From the NCBI RefSeq assembly GCF_007786475.1, contig NZ_VNJJ01000004.1:189058-253057 (forward strand): a DNA stretch of 64,000 nt, given 5' to 3'. Made by a program: the position numbers and the translations under genes. Below are positions 61,700 to 64,000 of this stretch, piece by piece (the first letter of the stretch is position 1; each line of letters starts with the position of its first letter). The DNA is from Cohnella terricola (lineage in GTDB: Bacteria > Bacillota > Bacilli > Paenibacillales > Paenibacillaceae). The notes beneath the pieces are model-generated. The model worked only from the letters and a program-made list of their open reading frames with translations. It was not told the DNA's origin and did no database searches.

Positions 61700-61723
61700 T
61701 TTACTTCTCTCCTTTTTCGGAAA

Positions 61724-61737
61724 TGTAAATGCTTACA
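61724..61737. promoter_or_regulatory. cre-like catabolite control site before xylF
   Basis: TGTAAATGCTTACA matches the CcpA consensus TGWAANCGNTNWCA at all positions except T for C at position 7. It lies 25 bases upstream of the xylF-like start codon. Confidence 0.65.
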
Positions 61738-61811
61738 TTCAGAATTTACCATACAACCGCCTGCCGTTTATGAGCCGGATTCTGTATTCTTTTGCCATCG
61801 CCTGTATTTTT

Positions 61812-63518
61812 TTAAACGGTGCCTCCCGTAACATGAAATTTCTCCACCAGCTTTTTGAGCTGATCCGATTGCTTCGATAACTCTTTCGTAAACGATTCTA
61901 TGTCATTCGTATTCCCTAGCTGATCTTGAATAGAAGCGGAAATTTGCTGGCTGGACGCCGCTTGCTCGGCCGACAAACCGCCGATTTGCTCGAACACATC
62001 GGCAATTTGCTCCGCCGAGGAGAGCATTTCGTGGGCTCCCCCCTTCGTGAGAGCTCCATTCTCCATCACCCTGCCGTTCGTCTCCTTGATTCCTTGAAAC
62101 GTATCCGTAAGATGTCGAATTTGCCTGCTGCCTTCGCGAATATTAAGCGTATTTTGTTGGAATTGGCCGGACAACGCATTTACTTCGTCCTGCACGCCGT
62201 CCAGCAAGCCGATGATGCTTTGGGCCGATTCTTTCGTCACTTGGGCCAGCTTCCGCACTTCGTCGGCGATGACTCCGAAGCCTTTTCCTTGCGCTCCGGC
62301 TCTCGCGGCTTCGATTCCCGCATTCAGAGACAAAATGTTGGTCTGTTCGGAGATCGTATTAATGAAACGGTTCACTTGACCAACCCGATCGAGCATCGAT
62401 TGAAAATGGGCAAGGGAGCGGTTGGCGGCATCGTTCTGCTCTGTAATGACACGCATTTGCCCCAGCAGCGCAACCATCTGCTCGTTCCCTTCATCCGTAT
62501 TCTCCTGGGCATCCTTTGCTAATTCATAGGTCTCTTGCGCCTTGTCCGCCATCTCGCCTAACGTAGACAAGTACGTTTGCAGCAACTGCCGGGCCGATAA
62601 CGTCATCTCGGCTTGCTCCGTCGACATCTCGCTAAGCCCGGCTATCGCCAGGGAGATCTCTTCGGTCGAATGGGTAAGCTGGCTGCAGTTATCTTCTATT
62701 CGCATGGAGGAAACGGCCACCTCCATCGTTGAACCCCGAATGTGCAGGACCATTCCCTCCACCGTTTCTAATACTTGGTTCATGTTGCGGGCCATGATTT
62801 CGATCTCGTCTCCCGATTGAATCGAAATCCGTTGGGTAAGATCTCCTTGCGATCCGGCCAAGTTCTCTAAAATCTTATTGATGGTGCGAATGGGAAATAG
62901 AATCGAACGGACGGTCCATAAGGATAAACCGATTCCCAGAAGCACGATGATCCCCATAGCCACCAAGATGATCTGATATTGCCGATCGTATTGCTTCTGA
63001 TTCAATTGCCCTGCCTCGTTCGCTTCCGCTTCGCTGATCGCGATTAATTCGTTCAAGCCTTGATCGATATCCTCGAACAGTCTGGCTGCGACGCCTTCGT
63101 ATAGAAGCGTGGCCCCTTTGACGTTCCCCGACTTCGCTTGCTCGACGATCTGACTGTCATTGCTTTCGGCCCCCTCGTAATCCACGAAAAACCGGGATGC
63201 CGCATCTTTTCCTCTGGCCGAAATCGATTGAGCCAAGTATTCCTCAACCAACGACTTCAATGTTATTTTCCTCTGGGCGATCTCCTCTTCCAGACTTGTA
63301 TTCTTGATGTCGAGAATGAGTTTCCCTTGAAGCTGGTAGATCCGGTTGGCCTCCGTCTTGATTTGATACGCCTTGGATACATCAGGCATCCAATTGTCGA
63401 TGATCTTTTTCGTCGTTACGTTAATGTTCCCCATCGTCGTTAACGAGAAAACTCCAAGACCTAATATAAACAAACATAAAACACCGAAACCCAGCATCAA
63501 TCTTGTAGAAACTTTCAT
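61812..63518 (-). CDS. Methyl-accepting chemotaxis protein
   Basis: This 568-residue chemoreceptor has TM1 (about 8-30), an extracellular four-helix-bundle sensor (about 35-180), TM2 (about 185-206), a HAMP domain (about 207-262, FPIRTINKILENLAGSQGDL) and a long signalling coiled coil whose tip contains ISEQTNILSLNAGIEAARAG and FGVIADEVRKLAQVT. The ATG at 63518 follows GGGGGAAAGAG; the open frame upstream lies in non-coding sequence. It sits between the response regulator and xylF genes, so it may steer the cell towards the transported sugar, possibly through the XylF-like protein (inference). Confidence 0.92.
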   Translation of the reverse strand: MKVSTRLMLGFGVLCLFILGLGVFSLTTMGNINVTTKKIIDNWMPDVSKAYQIKTEANRIYQLQGKLILDIKNTSLEEEIAQRKITLKSLVEEYLAQSISARGKDAASRFFVDYEGAESNDSQIVEQAKSGNVKGATLLYEGVAARLFEDIDQGLNELIAISEAEANEAGQLNQKQYDRQYQIILVAMGIIVLLGIGLSLWTVRSILFPIRTINKILENLAGSQGDLTQRISIQSGDEIEIMARNMNQVLETVEGMVLHIRGSTMEVAVSSMRIEDNCSQLTHSTEEISLAIAGLSEMSTEQAEMTLSARQLLQTYLSTLGEMADKAQETYELAKDAQENTDEGNEQMVALLGQMRVITEQNDAANRSLAHFQSMLDRVGQVNRFINTISEQTNILSLNAGIEAARAGAQGKGFGVIADEVRKLAQVTKESAQSIIGLLDGVQDEVNALSGQFQQNTLNIREGSRQIRHLTDTFQGIKETNGRVMENGALTKGGAHEMLSSAEQIADVFEQIGGLSAEQAASSQQISASIQDQLGNTNDIESFTKELSKQSDQLKKLVEKFHVTGGTV

Positions 63519-63583
63519 CGCTCTTTCCCCCTGCCGCTTATATGAAAGCCCTTTCAAAATCAAGGAGATTATAGCACATGATG

Positions 63584-63620
63584 GAACAAAAAGAGGCAGA
63601 ATCATCTGTCTCTTTTTGTC
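63584..63620 (-). terminator. Terminator between the AraC-type regulator and the chemoreceptor gene
   Basis: A stem of about 15 bp with one G-U pair (acaaaaagaggcaga with tctgtctctttttgt) and a 4-base loop lies six bases after the stop at 63626. Both flanks are A/T-rich. Confidence 0.8.
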
Positions 63621-63625
63621 TTAAT

Positions 63626-64000
63626 CTATATTTTTTTGCTAAGCATCGTTTTGCGATAGTCCGTAGGGGCGACCCCGCAGCTTCTTTTGAATACTTTGCT
63701 GAAATAATTCGGATCGTTGTAGCCGACTTCGAAGGAAATTTCCTTGAGCGACAGCTCGGGATTCCCCATTAGCGACTTCGCCTTCTGAATGCGGCACTCC
63801 GTTAGAAAATCGATATAATTGATTCCTAATTGCTCCTTGAATACTTTGCTGATGTAAAAGGGGCTTAAGTTCACTTCCTTCGATATCGTCTCGAGCGAAA
63901 TATCCTCTTGGGAATGAGAAACGATAAATTGCTTGATCCGCTGAACGACATCCGGCTCCAACCTCATCTGATGCGCTTCGATCGCCGCGAATTGCTTGTT
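63626..64000 (-). CDS. C-terminal part of an AraC-type (YesN-like) response regulator (partial)
   Basis: At least 124 codons stay open to the right edge of the window, so the N-terminus lies outside. The visible part is a complete AraC-type DNA-binding domain with two helix-turn-helix motifs: ISLETISKEVNLSPFYISKV and LKEISFEVGYNDPNYFSKVF, ending APTDYRKTMLSKKI. An ATG at 63967 lies inside the frame and is probably not the start. The sequence type is that of YesN-like response regulators, which commonly control CUT transporters such as the XylFGH-like system downstream. Confidence 0.88.
   Translation of the reverse strand, partial: NKQFAAIEAHQMRLEPDVVQRIKQFIVSHSQEDISLETISKEVNLSPFYISKVFKEQLGINYIDFLTECRIQKAKSLMGNPELSLKEISFEVGYNDPNYFSKVFKRSCGVAPTDYRKTMLSKKI

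Noticed and set aside
1-64000. tRNA, rRNA, insertion sequences or prophage genes
   Set aside because: None was recognised on either strand: no cloverleaf-like CCA-ending units, no transposase or phage structural proteins among the supported frames.

Overview
The window looks like a chromosomal piece of a spore-former-type Bacillota of the Paenibacillaceae (Paenibacillus/Cohnella-like). This is inferred from moderately GC-rich coding DNA with strong AGGAGG-type ribosome sites and GTG/TTG starts, from YesM/YesN-type two-component systems beside sugar ABC transporters, from many AraC and GntR regulators, and from large secreted multi-domain carbohydrate proteins. Nearly all genes lie on the minus strand. 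No rRNA, tRNA, insertion sequence, prophage or true CRISPR was seen.

Layout, left to right. (1) 1-6651: the start of a secreted protein cut by the window edge, a 1435-residue secreted beta-helix/FN3/discoidin/cohesin/FIVAR/dockerin-like protein, a DUF4097-like lipoprotein, a small membrane protein and an XRE regulator. (2) 6652-27651: a Wzx/Wzy-type exopolysaccharide locus read right to left. It holds a PHP tyrosine phosphatase, a 95-residue unknown, chain-length protein, BY-kinase, a structured leader RNA, galU, the initiating sugar transferase, five glycosyltransferases, Wzy-like polymerase, Wzx flippase, pyruvyl transferase, manC and ugd, and ends in two unrecognised surface/secreted proteins. 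UDP-glucose, UDP-glucuronate and GDP-mannose are the implied precursors, and pyruvate the implied decoration. (3) 27764-32726: a tandem hairpin array, a gene remnant and a YtrA-like GntR/ABC transporter operon with a clear operator. (4) 32783-34314: a RidA-like gene and an RluA-family pseudouridine synthase. (5) 34471-42306: a catalytic-domain-only GH29 protein facing a YesM/YesN/binding protein/two-permease sugar uptake system. (6) 42514-50430: a sugar-acid catabolic cluster (FAH-family hydrolase, two SDRs, MR-subgroup dehydratase, leaderless binding-protein-like protein, FCD-GntR, zinc ADH, AraC) that fits a non-phosphorylative 6-deoxyhexose (fucose/rhamnose) route. (7) 50457-57324: a YeiL-like Crp/Fnr regulator, a TcaA-like protein with a zinc-ribbon partner, and a fixABCX-type electron-bifurcation operon with a 50-residue extra gene. 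(8) 57447-64000: a bidirectional terminator, a second hairpin array, a XylFGH-like sugar transporter with a cre-like site, a chemoreceptor, and the C-terminal end of a YesN-like response regulator.

The least explained structure is a set of three intergenic arrays of short hairpins, all with a repeat period of exactly 51 bp: 57540-57834 and 5598-5675 share sequence, while 27764-28005 has a different sequence with the same period. The second strongest lead is a pseudoknot-containing RNA between the BY-kinase gene and galU, in the position occupied by the EAR antitermination RNA in Bacillus eps operons.
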